A DNA stretch of 64,000 bases from NCBI GenBank assembly GCA_024278455.1, contig JAJRTE010000315.1, positions 1 through 64,000 on the forward strand. The letters are read 5' to 3'. The position numbers and the translations under genes were made by a program. Below the pieces are notes generated by a model. It saw only the letters and a program-made list of their open reading frames with translations, was not told the origin of the DNA and made no database searches. Origin of the DNA: Myxococcota bacterium (GTDB taxonomy: Bacteria > Myxococcota_A > UBA796 > JAJRTE01). Shown here in pieces: positions 1 to 10,400 of the stretch (position 1 is its first letter; every line of letters begins with the position of its first letter).

Positions 1-242
1 ACCCCCTGCATGGACATGGCGCCGACCAGGAAACGGTCGCCGTACCGGGCCCGGATCTCTTCCATGGCCCGGCGGACGAGCCAGGTCTTGCCCGCCTGCC
101 GGGGCGCCCATACGGTGAAGAAGTGCCCCCCCTCGTCCACGTCGTCCACCAGTTGGGCGACACAGGCCTCGACCAGCGCTCGCCGCGGCACGCAGAAATG
201 GCGCGCGGGGTCGACAGGGCCGTAGGATGAGAAACGTCGCAT
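1..242 (-). CDS. AAA-like ATPase, N-terminal part (cut by window edge)
   Basis: This reading frame starts with an ATG at 242 and runs open off the left edge, so only about 80 residues are visible. The protein begins MRRFSSYGPVDPARHFCVPR and then shows a P-loop, APRQAGKTWL, at about residues 46-55. The pattern of an R-rich start, a short helix and an early Walker A matches the AAA-like (AAA_35-type) ATPases that are often found in bacterial genomes as single proteins or fused to TPR or sensor domains. Partner and substrate cannot be read from the fragment. The 350 bp downstream of its start carry tandem repeats rather than a gene, so it is probably the first gene of a unit reading leftwards. 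The family call is moderate and the P-loop is clear. Confidence 0.7.
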   Translation of the reverse strand, partial: MRRFSSYGPVDPARHFCVPRRALVEACVAQLVDDVDEGGHFFTVWAPRQAGKTWLVRRAMEEIRARYGDRFLVGAMSMQG

Positions 243-356
243 GGGTCTCTCCGTTGCTGCGATTCGGGGACGCGAGAGGATAGCCGGCGTTCGATCCGTA
301 TCGGTTCCAGTCTAGCCATTGGACAGCCCGGGTCAAGGGAATCCCGGGCCGGACGG

Positions 357-471
357 AAGGCAGTAGGGGGAAGGCAGTAGGGGGAAGGCAGTAGGGGGAA
401 GGCAGTAGGGGGAAGGCAGTAGGGGGAAGGCAGTAGGCAGTGGGCAGTGGGCAGTGGGCAGTGGGCAGTGG
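357..471. repeat. Two adjoining short tandem-repeat tracts
   Basis: From 357 to 426 the 14-bp unit AAGGCAGTAGGGGG is repeated five times without change, followed by a partial sixth copy. From 437 to 471 a 7-bp unit, GCAGTGG, is repeated five times. The short unit looks like a shortened, mutated form of the longer one, so both probably arose by slippage from the same seed. The tract lies in the 352-bp stretch between the partial ATPase start and the end of the next gene. No other gene or regulatory element was seen in that stretch. Confidence 0.9.
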
Positions 472-594
472 GGGGCGCGTCCATGAGCCAGCCGGCCGGT
501 CGCCCCCATTCGGTCACCCCGGGTCGGATCTGTCGCGCTGCGTCCGGGCCGACAGGCAACACGGGCGCTGCTCGCCGCTCGCGGGGTGTGCAGG

Positions 595-2697
595 CTAGTG
601 ACGCCACACGTGGATGTCGTCGAACCACACGTTCCCGGTCATGGTCAGCAGGCAGCCGACACGCAACGAGACGGCTTCGAGAGGGACGGTCGCCTCTATC
701 GTGACGGGGATCCATTCTTCCTGGGTCCCCTCGACGAGCGGGCTTTCGAGAGACGAGATTTCGAGGCCCCGCTCGTTGAGGAACGTGAGCACGAGGTTGG
801 CGTGTCGGTGCTGCCTGGGTCCCAGGGTGACGTTTCGCGCCCGCATTCTGCCGGTCAGGGTGACTCTTTGGCCGGGCGCCACGCCGAGGAGCCCGGATCG
901 GACCTCGAGCCACTGGCCGGTGTTGTCATCCCCGGCGAGGTGCAGGGCATAGTTTCCCTCGAAAGGGCTGTCGGCATCGAGGTTCCACAGGGAGCGGACG
1001 CTGGGGCCTGTCTGGGTCTGGATCGATACCACGTCGACCTGCCAGTCCACCGGGCCGTCCTCGTCGCCGGCCTCGAAGCCGCCGTTCCTGAGGAAGCGTC
1101 TCATCGATGGCCGCTCCACGCTCATCACGATGTCGTCGAAGAAGAGTTCGCCGGTCATGGTCAATACGCAGGCCAGGTGGAACGAGGTCGCCGATGCTGG
1201 GGCGATGAATTCGATATTGACCCGCTCCCACCCCGTGGTTCCGAGGAACTCCCGCCCCACCACGCGCCGCAGCAGGGTGCCGTCCCGGCCAAGGACTCGA
1301 GCTTCCAGGTGGGCCGCGCGGATACGACTCCCGCGAGGGGTGACGTTTCGGGAACGCATCCTGGCCTGGATCGTGACGCGGTCGCCCGGTACGACTTCCA
1401 TGGGGCGGCTCACGACGCCCAGCCACTGGTTGGTGGTTGCGTCGCCGGCGATACGCAAGGCGGAACTGTCCCGCCGAGCCCCCCGCACTCGAGTCACGCT
1501 CGAGGGCCGTGGGGCCTCGGTGGCTGGTTCGACCACCTCGATACCCCACTCGCGCGGGACCACGCCGTCCCACGATTCGAAGCCCGGGTCTCTCAACCGG
1601 GGCAGCCTGGCCGAACCTTCCAGGGAGACGACGGCCCGGTCCAGCAGTTCCGGGGCATAGCGCTCAAGGGTGGGGAATCGATGTCGCACGGCGTCCCACT
1701 GCCTGAGCCCGGCTTCGAACTCGGGAACGAGGAGGGCGGTGGGCTCGAGGTATCTCGTGCGGGCGGCTTCGGCCAGTGCAAGGCGCGCCTGGTCGAGCAG
1801 GGCAAGAACGACCGCGCGTGTGAACTGGGCCGTCACGTCCTGGCGCGAGCGGGCGAGTTCCGTGATTTCCCCGCGAAACCGCTGGAACAGGGGATCGAGA
1901 ATCCAGTAGGCGGCCTCCTCGTACCGGATCAGGGCCGCGGTCTCCTGGTCCGGAAGGCCATCCTCGCCCATGGGCAGCACACTGATCCAGGCAACCGCCC
2001 CCCCTTCCAGGGGGAGGGTGAACCGGACAGGCTGTTGGGCGAGCAGCGATGGGACGAGAAAGAGCGTGCCAGGCTCGCGCGGCATGCTGGTCCAGGTGAT
2101 CAGCTCCTCGATGGGAGCGCCGTCGGGCAGCGCCTGCTGGCAAGCGCGTATCATGGAGCCTCGAGCCTTGGCATAACGGTGCAGGATGTGTTCCAACCGG
2201 CCCGCCTGGTAGAGTGCGCGCAATCCCTCGGTCAGCCGCCGGGTATCGGCCTTGTGCTTGAGCAGCCTCTGGAGGTCGCTGGTCAGAAGTGCCGGGTCCA
2301 TGTTGCGAAACGTGGCGTCGAATACCGGGGGAGGGGTGTGCAGCAGGGCGAACCGATAGATGGTGTCCTGGGAAAACCCGTCGGCCTCCATCTGCTTGAC
2401 GACGTCGATGGCTGGGCCGCTGGACAGGGCAGTGGTGTCCGAATAGGCCTGGGCCCAGGCGGGAGTCCCGAGCGCTGGTCGCTCGTCCGAGGCCAGGGCG
2501 AGGAGAAAGGCGGCGAGTTCGATCTGCGGACTGGCCCCGACAACGATCGCGCCTTGCGTCGCGCCACCACGGACGTCGATGACGCTATCCATGGGCCCGG
2601 CCAGAGCGACGCGCGATGGCAGCGCCGACCACAGCGCGAACAGCAGGGTCGCTGCCCAGGATCCCTTCCTTGCGGCCGGCGAAAGGCGGGTGGACAT
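595..2697 (-). CDS. Secreted DUF4932-like protein with two C-terminal jelly-roll domains
   Basis: This is a 700-residue exported protein. The ATG at 2697 is preferred over upstream in-frame starts because GGAG sits five bases ahead and it opens a clean signal peptide (about residues 1-35, ending ALA-G). Residues 45-370 resemble DUF4932, with PQIELAAFLLAL and a following helical region. The place where relatives carry a zinc-protease-like HEFxH reads YEEAAYWILDPL here, so the metal site appears lost. Residues about 385-540 and 550-700 are two related carbohydrate-binding-module-like beta domains, each opening with a GFE motif (DPGFESWDG, NGGFEAGDE) and closing with FFDDI or WFDDI. The role is unknown; binding of a surface or extracellular glycan is an inference. 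The family assignment of the N-terminal half is tentative. Confidence 0.7.
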   Translation of the reverse strand: MSTRLSPAARKGSWAATLLFALWSALPSRVALAGPMDSVIDVRGGATQGAIVVGASPQIELAAFLLALASDERPALGTPAWAQAYSDTTALSSGPAIDVVKQMEADGFSQDTIYRFALLHTPPPVFDATFRNMDPALLTSDLQRLLKHKADTRRLTEGLRALYQAGRLEHILHRYAKARGSMIRACQQALPDGAPIEELITWTSMPREPGTLFLVPSLLAQQPVRFTLPLEGGAVAWISVLPMGEDGLPDQETAALIRYEEAAYWILDPLFQRFRGEITELARSRQDVTAQFTRAVVLALLDQARLALAEAARTRYLEPTALLVPEFEAGLRQWDAVRHRFPTLERYAPELLDRAVVSLEGSARLPRLRDPGFESWDGVVPREWGIEVVEPATEAPRPSSVTRVRGARRDSSALRIAGDATTNQWLGVVSRPMEVVPGDRVTIQARMRSRNVTPRGSRIRAAHLEARVLGRDGTLLRRVVGREFLGTTGWERVNIEFIAPASATSFHLACVLTMTGELFFDDIVMSVERPSMRRFLRNGGFEAGDEDGPVDWQVDVVSIQTQTGPSVRSLWNLDADSPFEGNYALHLAGDDNTGQWLEVRSGLLGVAPGQRVTLTGRMRARNVTLGPRQHRHANLVLTFLNERGLEISSLESPLVEGTQEEWIPVTIEATVPLEAVSLRVGCLLTMTGNVWFDDIHVWRH

Positions 2698-2874
2698 TAC
2701 CGCTCCGGTCATAGCGAGGACTCGATAGCAGGTATGACGGAGGATTGGCCGAGTCGCCACACGTTGGATTGGGCGCCCTGGCAGTTGCCATCCTGCCGCC
2801 TGCGTTGCGACCATACCATAACGCCAACCGGGTCAAATGCAAAGGGCATGATGCTTTTCGGGCAATCCTGCGCG

Positions 2875-3192
2875 CTACGGGACCGTCTCCTTCTGGATCC
2901 ATTCCAGGAAACCGGGATTTCCGGCGTCGATGGGCAATGCCAGCACGCAAGGGCAGTCGTAGCTGTGGGTCGCCTTGACCCGTTCGACGATGGCGGGGAC
3001 GAGGTCGGAACGTGTCTTGGCGATGAGAATGGCCTCTTGGTCCTCCTGGAGTGCGCCATTCCACCAGTAGATGGAGGACATGCCCGGAATGAGGTTGACA
3101 CAGGCAACCAGGCGTTCTTCGACGAGCGTCTTCCCGATACGCCGCGCCTCGTCCATGCTGCCCGCGGTTACGTAGATCAGGCTGAAGTTCAT
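2875..3192 (-). CDS. cutA: CutA1-like divalent-cation tolerance protein
   Basis: This is a 105-residue protein of normal CutA length. It has the conserved core YVTAGSMDEARRIGKTLVEE, then RLVACVNLIPGMSSIYWWNG, the AILIAKTRSD segment, and a C-terminal WI helix. CutA proteins form trimers with a ferredoxin-like fold and have been linked to copper tolerance, although their molecular role is unsettled. The ATG overlaps the stop of the upstream regulator gene as ATGA, with AGGAG nine bases ahead inside the end of that gene. Translation is therefore probably coupled. No link between the two functions can be read from the sequence. Confidence 0.93.
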   Translation of the reverse strand: MNFSLIYVTAGSMDEARRIGKTLVEERLVACVNLIPGMSSIYWWNGALQEDQEAILIAKTRSDLVPAIVERVKATHSYDCPCVLALPIDAGNPGFLEWIQKETVP

Positions 3193-6100
3193 GGAACGGT
3201 CTCCTGTTCGTGCCATTCGTCCCAGGTCTCGAGGATCTGCCGGTTCTCTTCCACGGCGTGAAGCATCTGGTGACGAAGTGCCTCGTCGTCGATCCGGTTG
3301 GCCCTCTCGAGGAGTTCCGCGCGGGCCTCGGACAGGTGCTGCCACGCGCCGGGGACGCCGAGAGCGTGACAGGCCCGGGCGACATGGTAGCGCGCGACAG
3401 CCATGGACTGGAGTCGGGGCGATGCGTTCTCGAGCGCCTCCTTAGCGTCTTCCAACGCGCGGAGCGCCGTGTCGCGATCGTCGCGCCGTGCTGCCACCCA
3501 GGCGTGCAAGGCGTGCAAGTGGACCGTTCGGTGGCCCCCGATGTGCAACGCCCGGGTGATGGCTTCCTCGGCCGCTTCCAGTCGTCCGGTGCCCAGATGG
3601 AGCTTCGCCAGTCCCTCGAGGGCTTCGACTTCCACGTAGGCGGCATCGCAACCCCTGGCTATCTCGATCGCTTCGCTCAGGAACGTCCTTGCGGTGTCGC
3701 TGTCTCCCAGACCGGTGTAGACCAGGCCGAGGGTCTGACAGATATTGCCCTCGGCCCAGCGTTCTTCGATCTGGCGCGCAATGGAACGGGCATCCAGGCC
3801 GTAATCCCGCGCCCGTTCGTAGCCGCCCACGCACAGCCAGGCAAGGCTCAGGTTGCCCAGGGTCACGACCTCTTCCTGGCGCTCGCCGACCTGCCGCTTG
3901 AGCACCAGCGCCCGCTCCCAGAGCGACATGGCATGGTCGATCCGGCCTTCCTGGTTCTCCAGGACGCCGAGGTTGGAGAGGATGATGCCCGATAGTCGCA
4001 CGTCCCCCTGCTCCTGGGCCAGGCGCAACGCCGCTTCGAGCTTCTTGCGACCTTCGTCCACCTGGTTCATCCGGGTCAGGATGGTGCCGATATTGGCTTC
4101 ATCACTGACGATCTCTTGCCAGTCGGACAGGTCTGCCGTCAGCGCCAGCGCTTGCTCGGCGGCCTCGAGGGCCGCGGGGAGATCGAGTCGCTGGAAATGG
4201 ACGCGACTGATGACGCGGAGGATACGGGCTTCCCGGAGAGGATCTCCCATGGTCCGGACGATACGACGGGCGCGTTGCAGCGTCTTCAGGCCCTTCAAGG
4301 GCTCCCCGGAACGGGCGAGCAGCGCGCCCTCGGCCCTCAGTGTGTCGGCGAAACGGCCGTTGTCTCCCAGTTCCTGGGCCACTTGCTGCCACCTGGCGAT
4401 GGCCTCCCGCTGGGCATCTCGATCTCCCAGAAGGTTGAGCACGCCGACCTGGGCCTCCAATACGTCGGCCGCGCCCTCCCGGTCCCCGGCCAGTAGACAG
4501 AGTTCTTCCGCGGCGCGGTAGTAGTCGTTCGCTTCCCGGTTGAGCCCTCGTCCCAGGGCCACGTCCCCCGCTTTCCGGTAGTAGCCGCGCTGCTTGTCCA
4601 CACACATCGTCCTGCGATAGTGTTCGGCGATCAAGAGAACCATCTCGTCCTGGTTCTCCCTGGTGACTCGTCGCTCCAACGCGGCCGCGACAGCCTCGTG
4701 CAGGCTCCGCCGGGACGATGCCGTCAGGGTGTCGTAGATGGTGTCACGAATGAGCGAATGCTTGAAAAAGAAGGTGAAGTCGTCCTCGGAGGTGGGAGGG
4801 CGCCCCGGCCCGGACGTTCCAGGCTGCGCCATGGTGTCGAGCGCGTCCGCATCCCGGCGGACGATGTCGAGCCCCTCCACACGCTCGATACGCGCGTCCA
4901 GCACGGCGGTGTCGAACGGCACAGGATATACTTCGCGCAAGATCGAAAGCGAGAACGTGCGCCCAATGACACTGGCTGCCTTGAGCGTGAGCTGGGCACC
5001 TTCGTCGAGCCGGGCGACTCGAGCCAGGATGATCTCCTGGATGCTCCGCGGAATGACGACACCGGGCCCCGGCAGCAGCCTGGCGACGCCCTCGTTGTCG
5101 ACCTGCACGAGGTCGGCGTCCCGCAGGAACAGGGTGAGTTCCTCGAGGTAAAGGGGTACACCGCCGGACCGCTCGATCAGTTCGGCGGAAAGCTGGTCCG
5201 AGAGCTTCTGCGCACCCATGTGACGGGACGCCAGGGCGATCAGGGCGTCGTTGGCCAGCGTTCCGACCTTGACGACGTGGGCGGAGGGGAGCCTCTCCAG
5301 GGCATCGATCCCCTCGGGCTGACCGGGCTCCTCCGGGCGCCGCGTGATGGTGATGAAGACCGGAAGGGCGCTGACATTCCGGGCAAGGTACCGGAGAAGG
5401 TCCAGCGACGCCTGGTCCATCCAGTGGGCGTCCTCGAACACGACGGCGACCGGATGCCGCCGGAAGGCGAGCTGGAAAATCTCCAGCACCAGGGAGTGCA
5501 GCGCTTCGCGCCGCCTCCTGGTGTCCAGACCGGCCGTGCTGCTGTTGTCGGGAAAAGCATGACCGGTCACCATGCCCACCAGCGGCAACCGGGTCAGGAG
5601 GTCGGGGTCCAGCGCGCCAACGCGCTCGGCGACGCGGGCCACGCAGGCTTCCAGCGGGAGGTTCGGCTCGAGGTCGAGCCACCGGCGAAAGATGGGTATC
5701 CAGGCGTGGTAGGGCGCTTGCCGGACCAGGGCGCCGCATTCGCCGACGTACACCGGAACCTTCCTCTCCTCCTGGAGATATCGGCTCACCCAATAGAGAA
5801 GGGCGGATTTCCCGATGCCGGCTGTGCCGGTAAGGCATACGAGCCTGCCATGACCGGCTACCGCTTCGTCGGCAAGGTCGCGCAACTCGGCCATGATGGG
5901 CTCCCGGCCAATCACGCCACCTCGAGACCGGGAGGTAAGCTTGGCTCCGAATGCCCCTTCGCCATACAGCGCCCTTGCCGTGCGGATATCGACATCGCTC
6001 CCGGCCGGTGCGGGGGGAGGAGGCCCCCAGTCGAAACCGAACCCGGCCCGGGATACCGTGTGCCGATCCACGAGCACTTCCCATGGGCCCGCAATACCGG

Positions 6101-7280
6101 CGAGCCGGGTTGCCAGTTCGACCCGCTCGGCGACGACACCATATTCGTGCCTGACATGCCCGCCTATCATGCCGGCGAAACAGTGGCCCCCCGCCACGCC
6201 GATACGCTGGTTGGAAACCAGCGGAAGCGCCCGGGCGAACCGCTGCAAGGCCAGCGTGCATTGCAACGCTCGAGACTCGTCGTCCGAGTGGGTCGCGGGT
6301 GCTCCGAACACGATACGCAATCGCACCGTGTTGCGCAGGTCCATCTGGAGTATCGCCCCTTCGAACGAGGCGACCACCTCCTGGACGTGACCATACCAGT
6401 CCTGGACAGGGTCGAGGCTGCCCGCGGCGGCGGGATCGATGCCATCCACCGCCACCATGAGCGTGCAGGCCTTGACGAACCGCGGGCGGCGCGGCTGGCC
6501 GAGAAGCCCCAGCAAGGGCGACGGTACCAGGGTCCTCAACGCAACGGTCGAGACACCGGAGAGGTCAGGCGCGATCCGAGTCGAAACCGGCTCGGGCGGG
6601 ACCAGGAGCGACTCGAGCCGGGTCATGGCCGGTGTGGGCAGCGGCGGATCCGTTACGAGATGCTCGGGATTCACACGGACCCCGGCAGATGGGTGCAAGA
6701 CGATATCGTATTCTCCCGCCTGCTGCGCGGCACGCCGGGCGTCTTCTATCGCGGCGCCGGTGAAGGCGACGCTGCGCCCGAATTCCGGCTTGCCGAGAAG
6801 CAGGCCATGGATCGCGCCACTGGCCACGCCGATACGCGCTGACAGCGGGCCGACCGGCTCGACACTGGCGGTCTGGGAGAACACACGCAAGGAACGGCAG
6901 ATGGCCAGCGCGCACCCCAGGCTCCTGTGAACGCTCGTCTCGATATCGGATGTGTCCGGGAAAACCGCCTGCACGGATGTGGGAGACAGGCTGAGCGTAT
7001 CCCCACCGAACCGGTCTATCCAGCTCGTGATCTCCTCCAGGCAGACACCAAGGAGCCGCTCCAACTCGGCAGCTCCAGTCGGCCCACCCGACTCGAACGC
7101 GGAGACCAGTCGCAGCAACCCTTCCAACCGGACATGCAACAGGGTCCCCTGGCACGCGAACACACTTCTCGCCGGCGCCTCCAGCACCAGGCGAGGAAGC
7201 AGCGGCCCGATTCGAGAGACGGGTGGCATCCGACTGTCCGTGACAGCGGATTCACCGGTACGCGTTGCTTCAGGCGCCAT
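3189..7280 (-). CDS. Large regulator with degenerate cyclase-homology domains, AAA ATPase and TPR repeats
   Basis: This protein has about 1363 residues. The N-terminal 430 residues contain two class III cyclase-homology segments (about 25-215 and 265-430). Neither keeps the metal-binding FAD motif: the second reads TLMVAVDGID. Catalysis is therefore unlikely. A P-loop, GTAGIGKSALL, lies near residue 484 and a Walker B, VVFEDAHWMDQ, near 612, which is the arrangement of large AAA/STAND signalling ATPases. From about 900 to 1340 there is a run of TPR motifs. Such proteins act as cytoplasmic signal integrators, and the ligand is unknown. A TTG at 7319 is in frame, but a likely -10 box at 7330-7338 would leave almost no leader, so the ATG at 7280 is preferred. 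The gene overlaps cutA by 4 bp. Confidence 0.85.
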   Translation of the reverse strand: MAPEATRTGESAVTDSRMPPVSRIGPLLPRLVLEAPARSVFACQGTLLHVRLEGLLRLVSAFESGGPTGAAELERLLGVCLEEITSWIDRFGGDTLSLSPTSVQAVFPDTSDIETSVHRSLGCALAICRSLRVFSQTASVEPVGPLSARIGVASGAIHGLLLGKPEFGRSVAFTGAAIEDARRAAQQAGEYDIVLHPSAGVRVNPEHLVTDPPLPTPAMTRLESLLVPPEPVSTRIAPDLSGVSTVALRTLVPSPLLGLLGQPRRPRFVKACTLMVAVDGIDPAAAGSLDPVQDWYGHVQEVVASFEGAILQMDLRNTVRLRIVFGAPATHSDDESRALQCTLALQRFARALPLVSNQRIGVAGGHCFAGMIGGHVRHEYGVVAERVELATRLAGIAGPWEVLVDRHTVSRAGFGFDWGPPPPAPAGSDVDIRTARALYGEGAFGAKLTSRSRGGVIGREPIMAELRDLADEAVAGHGRLVCLTGTAGIGKSALLYWVSRYLQEERKVPVYVGECGALVRQAPYHAWIPIFRRWLDLEPNLPLEACVARVAERVGALDPDLLTRLPLVGMVTGHAFPDNSSTAGLDTRRRREALHSLVLEIFQLAFRRHPVAVVFEDAHWMDQASLDLLRYLARNVSALPVFITITRRPEEPGQPEGIDALERLPSAHVVKVGTLANDALIALASRHMGAQKLSDQLSAELIERSGGVPLYLEELTLFLRDADLVQVDNEGVARLLPGPGVVIPRSIQEIILARVARLDEGAQLTLKAASVIGRTFSLSILREVYPVPFDTAVLDARIERVEGLDIVRRDADALDTMAQPGTSGPGRPPTSEDDFTFFFKHSLIRDTIYDTLTASSRRSLHEAVAAALERRVTRENQDEMVLLIAEHYRRTMCVDKQRGYYRKAGDVALGRGLNREANDYYRAAEELCLLAGDREGAADVLEAQVGVLNLLGDRDAQREAIARWQQVAQELGDNGRFADTLRAEGALLARSGEPLKGLKTLQRARRIVRTMGDPLREARILRVISRVHFQRLDLPAALEAAEQALALTADLSDWQEIVSDEANIGTILTRMNQVDEGRKKLEAALRLAQEQGDVRLSGIILSNLGVLENQEGRIDHAMSLWERALVLKRQVGERQEEVVTLGNLSLAWLCVGGYERARDYGLDARSIARQIEERWAEGNICQTLGLVYTGLGDSDTARTFLSEAIEIARGCDAAYVEVEALEGLAKLHLGTGRLEAAEEAITRALHIGGHRTVHLHALHAWVAARRDDRDTALRALEDAKEALENASPRLQSMAVARYHVARACHALGVPGAWQHLSEARAELLERANRIDDEALRHQMLHAVEENRQILETWDEWHEQETVP

Positions 7281-7329
7281 CGGGTTCCATCTTGTCCTTC
7301 GTTGGCTACGTGGCGACAACTACTCACAC

Positions 7330-7338
7330 ATTATCATA
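7330..7338 (-). promoter_or_regulatory. Possible -10 region upstream of the AAA/TPR regulator
   Basis: Read on the minus strand, this stretch gives TATGATAAT, which holds two overlapping good -10 hexamers (TATGAT, GATAAT) in an otherwise GC-rich spacer. No convincing -35 box lies 16-18 bases upstream. If it is used, transcription starts near 7323-7326, which argues for the ATG at 7280 as the start of the gene. Confidence 0.45.
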
Positions 7339-7412
7339 CTTTCGGAACCTCGTGGCATCATTCCGGGCAATGCGTGCGACTGGGACTTCTGGGGGGCGGC
7401 TGGAAGGGGTTT

Positions 7413-7433
7413 GCGGCGGCTGGAAGCCGCCGC
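7413..7433 (-). terminator. GC-rich hairpin downstream of the fused carboxylase gene
   Basis: A perfect 9-bp stem (GCGGCGGCT paired with AGCCGCCGC) with a 3-base loop lies about 60 bp past the stop of the fused carboxylase gene. There is no T-run, so termination would not be of the simple intrinsic type. It may be an RNA 3'-end stabiliser. The hairpin is clear; its role is inferred from position. Confidence 0.4.
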
Positions 7434-7490
7434 CACGTTGCTGAGGATGTTCGCCAGGGGGAGGCGTGGGTGACCGGGAGGGTCTCCGTG

Positions 7491-10400
7491 TCATGCGGGG
7501 TTCAGGCGGACGCCCGGAAACGCCTTCTGCATGCCCTGCTCGATGGCCTCGATAAGATAGGGTCTCAGGTTTGACGGGGCGATGATGTCGTGAAGGGAAC
7601 CTACTTGCTTGGCTCGTGCGACGGAATGGACGGCTTCGAACGATTCGGCCACCTCGGTCAGCTTCTCCGCGTAGACCAGGGCATAGCGTTCCGCCAGCTC
7701 CGCGTTGAGATGGGCCTTCTCGGATTCCGATGCCGACGCGAGCCGTTCCTGGATCTCCTTGACTCGAGGATCGGCACGGGTCCGCGCCTTGACCTCGTTG
7801 GGAAACACGACCGCGGCCGCGGGAGCACCGCCGATAACCGAGGCGAACGACCCCTCGAGCGCGGCCACCTTGAGGTTCTCGTTCAAGGTCCTCGAGAAGA
7901 CGACGTAGGCGCCGCCATGGTATCTCGAGATGACACAGAACACGATCGGCCCGTCGAAGTTCACGACTGCCCGGCCGATTTCGGCACCGTGCTCGAGCTG
8001 CAGGCGGCGCATGGATTCCGGTGAGCCGTCGAACCCCGAAAGGTTGGCGAGCAGGACCACGGGACGGTTGCCGCTCGAGGCATTGATGGCGCGCGCTACT
8101 TTTTTCGAGGAACGCGGGAACAGGGTGCCGCCGGACCAGGTGTCCGGGCCATCGCCCGGGATGTATCCGACCCTGGGAATATTCCTGGACTCGATGCCGA
8201 TCAGGCAGACGGCGTAACCGCCGATTTGCGCGTCCCACACCACGGCGGTTTCTGCACTTCGCATCAAGGCCCAACGTTCCAGTGGCCGTTGGCCCCGGTC
8301 GATGACGGCATGCATGACGGCTCGAATGGGGAACGGTTTCTTGCGGCCAGGGTTCTTGCCGGCAGAGAAGATGTCCCCGATCCGGGTGAACCCGTTGTCG
8401 TCGTTGCCCTGGTGGCCAAGGGGGGCGAGCGTCACGTCGCGGTCGCGCGGGTCGGAGACGAGCGCTGGCCGGGGGAAGCGTTCTCCTGGGGCCACGTAGG
8501 TGAAATAGTAGTGGTGGAACAGGAGTTGGCACGCCTGGGCGATGTCGGTCACCAGATATTGAGCCTCCCCGTTCGGCCCCATGATCCGCTCCGCACCGCC
8601 GATTCCCTGGTGATCTTCGGCGGAGACGGAACCGGAATACTCGAGCGCCCGCTTACCGGTGAGCACCATGGCGCCGTTGTGGGTCATGATAAGGATGCCG
8701 CGGGTGTGCATGAGCATGGTGGCCTCGGCATTCCAGTAGGACTGTGCCCCGACGTTGATGCCGTCCACGACGACGTTGATCTCGCCGCCGGCCTGGGTGA
8801 ACTCCACGATTCGCCGAAGGACTCGAGCGGTCCAGTCCAGGTTCTCCGTCCCGCTGTCCATGGCAATCCTGGCCCCCGACGAGATGGCGAACCACTCGAC
8901 AGGGATCCCACGCTCCTCGGCCATGTCGATCGCCTGGATGATGCGAACACACTCGGGCTCCGCGAGGGACCCCATGCCCCGGCTGGGATCCCCGAGAATG
9001 ACCACTCGAGACATGCCTTCCGGGAACTTGGGGGGATAGTTCGTGATGATGCCGACCACCACGTTGGCCTGGTTCTCGCCGTAGGAACGCTGGACCGGAA
9101 CGAGCCGCCCTTGACCATCCAGGTCATGTTCGACGAAGGTGCCATGGGGTATCATGGCCAGGCTGCCTCCGACCGTCGGGGTCATGATCTTGATGATCTC
9201 GTAGGGATAGGCCAACCCGCGCCGGCGCAGCTTCATCACCCGTTTCTTGTACGGCGTCAGCGTGCTGATGGGATAGCTCCCCGGGTCGCTTATGCGCAGC
9301 CTCAGAATGCGGCCGCGATCCAGGGTCGTGTGCATGACCTTTTCGATACGAACACCCGTCCTCGGGTCGACGACCCAGGCGTGGACGGCGACACGGTCGA
9401 CACCCAGGTGCTGCGTGGGACGGGCGAGGATCGGTGCCATCTCCGGGAGTAGAAGCTCCATCTCCTCCAGGCTCATGTCGAGCTGCGGGGTAATGAACAG
9501 GGTGAGGCGGTTCCAGTCGAGACGGGTATCGGGGTGCCTGAACATGTAGTCGCGCATGGCGTCCAGTGCCTGGAGCGTGCGCCGCTCGATATGGGGAACG
9601 CGAACGAGTTTGCCGGATTCGTCCCTGAAGGGGATCAGCTCGTGGACCTCGACCAGGGCGAAAAGCCGCTGGTCCGTCGGGTTGTCCCGTGCCGTGCCGA
9701 GGTAGAGGTAGCAGTCTTCGGGCGACGGCAGGCGAAGGAGTTTGAAGTTCTCCAGGCGCCAGAGTTCGAGCCGGTCGCCGTGTGCGGGATGAATCCCACG
9801 GTATCGGTGCACCTCCCGGAACCCCCCTCGAGACCCGGGAACGAACGTGAAATGGCGGGCCACCGTGTCACCGGCGGTGTCGAGGACGTTGAAGGCGATA
9901 CGGCGCGGCCTGTTGGTCCACTGGACGCGATCGAGGTGGCGCGCGAGCGTGGCGGCCATGGTGTCCTCGTCCGGATACGTCTCCCTCCATGCGATCACGA
10001 GGTGGTCGACGAGAAGGTCAGGAGGAGGACCGTCTTCGCTGTCTCCAGTGTGTCTCGCGGCGAGCGCTGCGACGCCGGCGAGCGCCTGGCGAAGCTGCTC
10101 CAGGGGCACGTAGGCCCCCACCGTGCACGTGTCCCTGCGATTCATGCTGAACCGGGCCACCGTGAACGCCGTCCCCTTGACACTCCGGTGCCGCACGCCT
10201 TCGACACGCCGCGTGCGGTACATGCGCCGGACCAGCACTTCGTAGAAAAGCGCCCGCTTCGGCTGCGACTCCACCATCAGTCGCGTGAGAAGAAACTGGC
10301 CAATGGGCTGAGGTTGATTGGCCAGGGAGGCCAGTTCCTGTTCGCGGTCGAACCGGTCAGGGTCTGCTGACAACATGTCCAGCCTGGTCGTCATGATTTC

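Noticed and set aside
586-3261. An 891-residue plus-strand reading frame opposite the DUF4932-like and CutA genes
   Set aside because: It is the mirror of real minus-strand genes. GC-rich DNA gives long open frames on the opposite strand; there is no ribosome site, domain or sensible composition.
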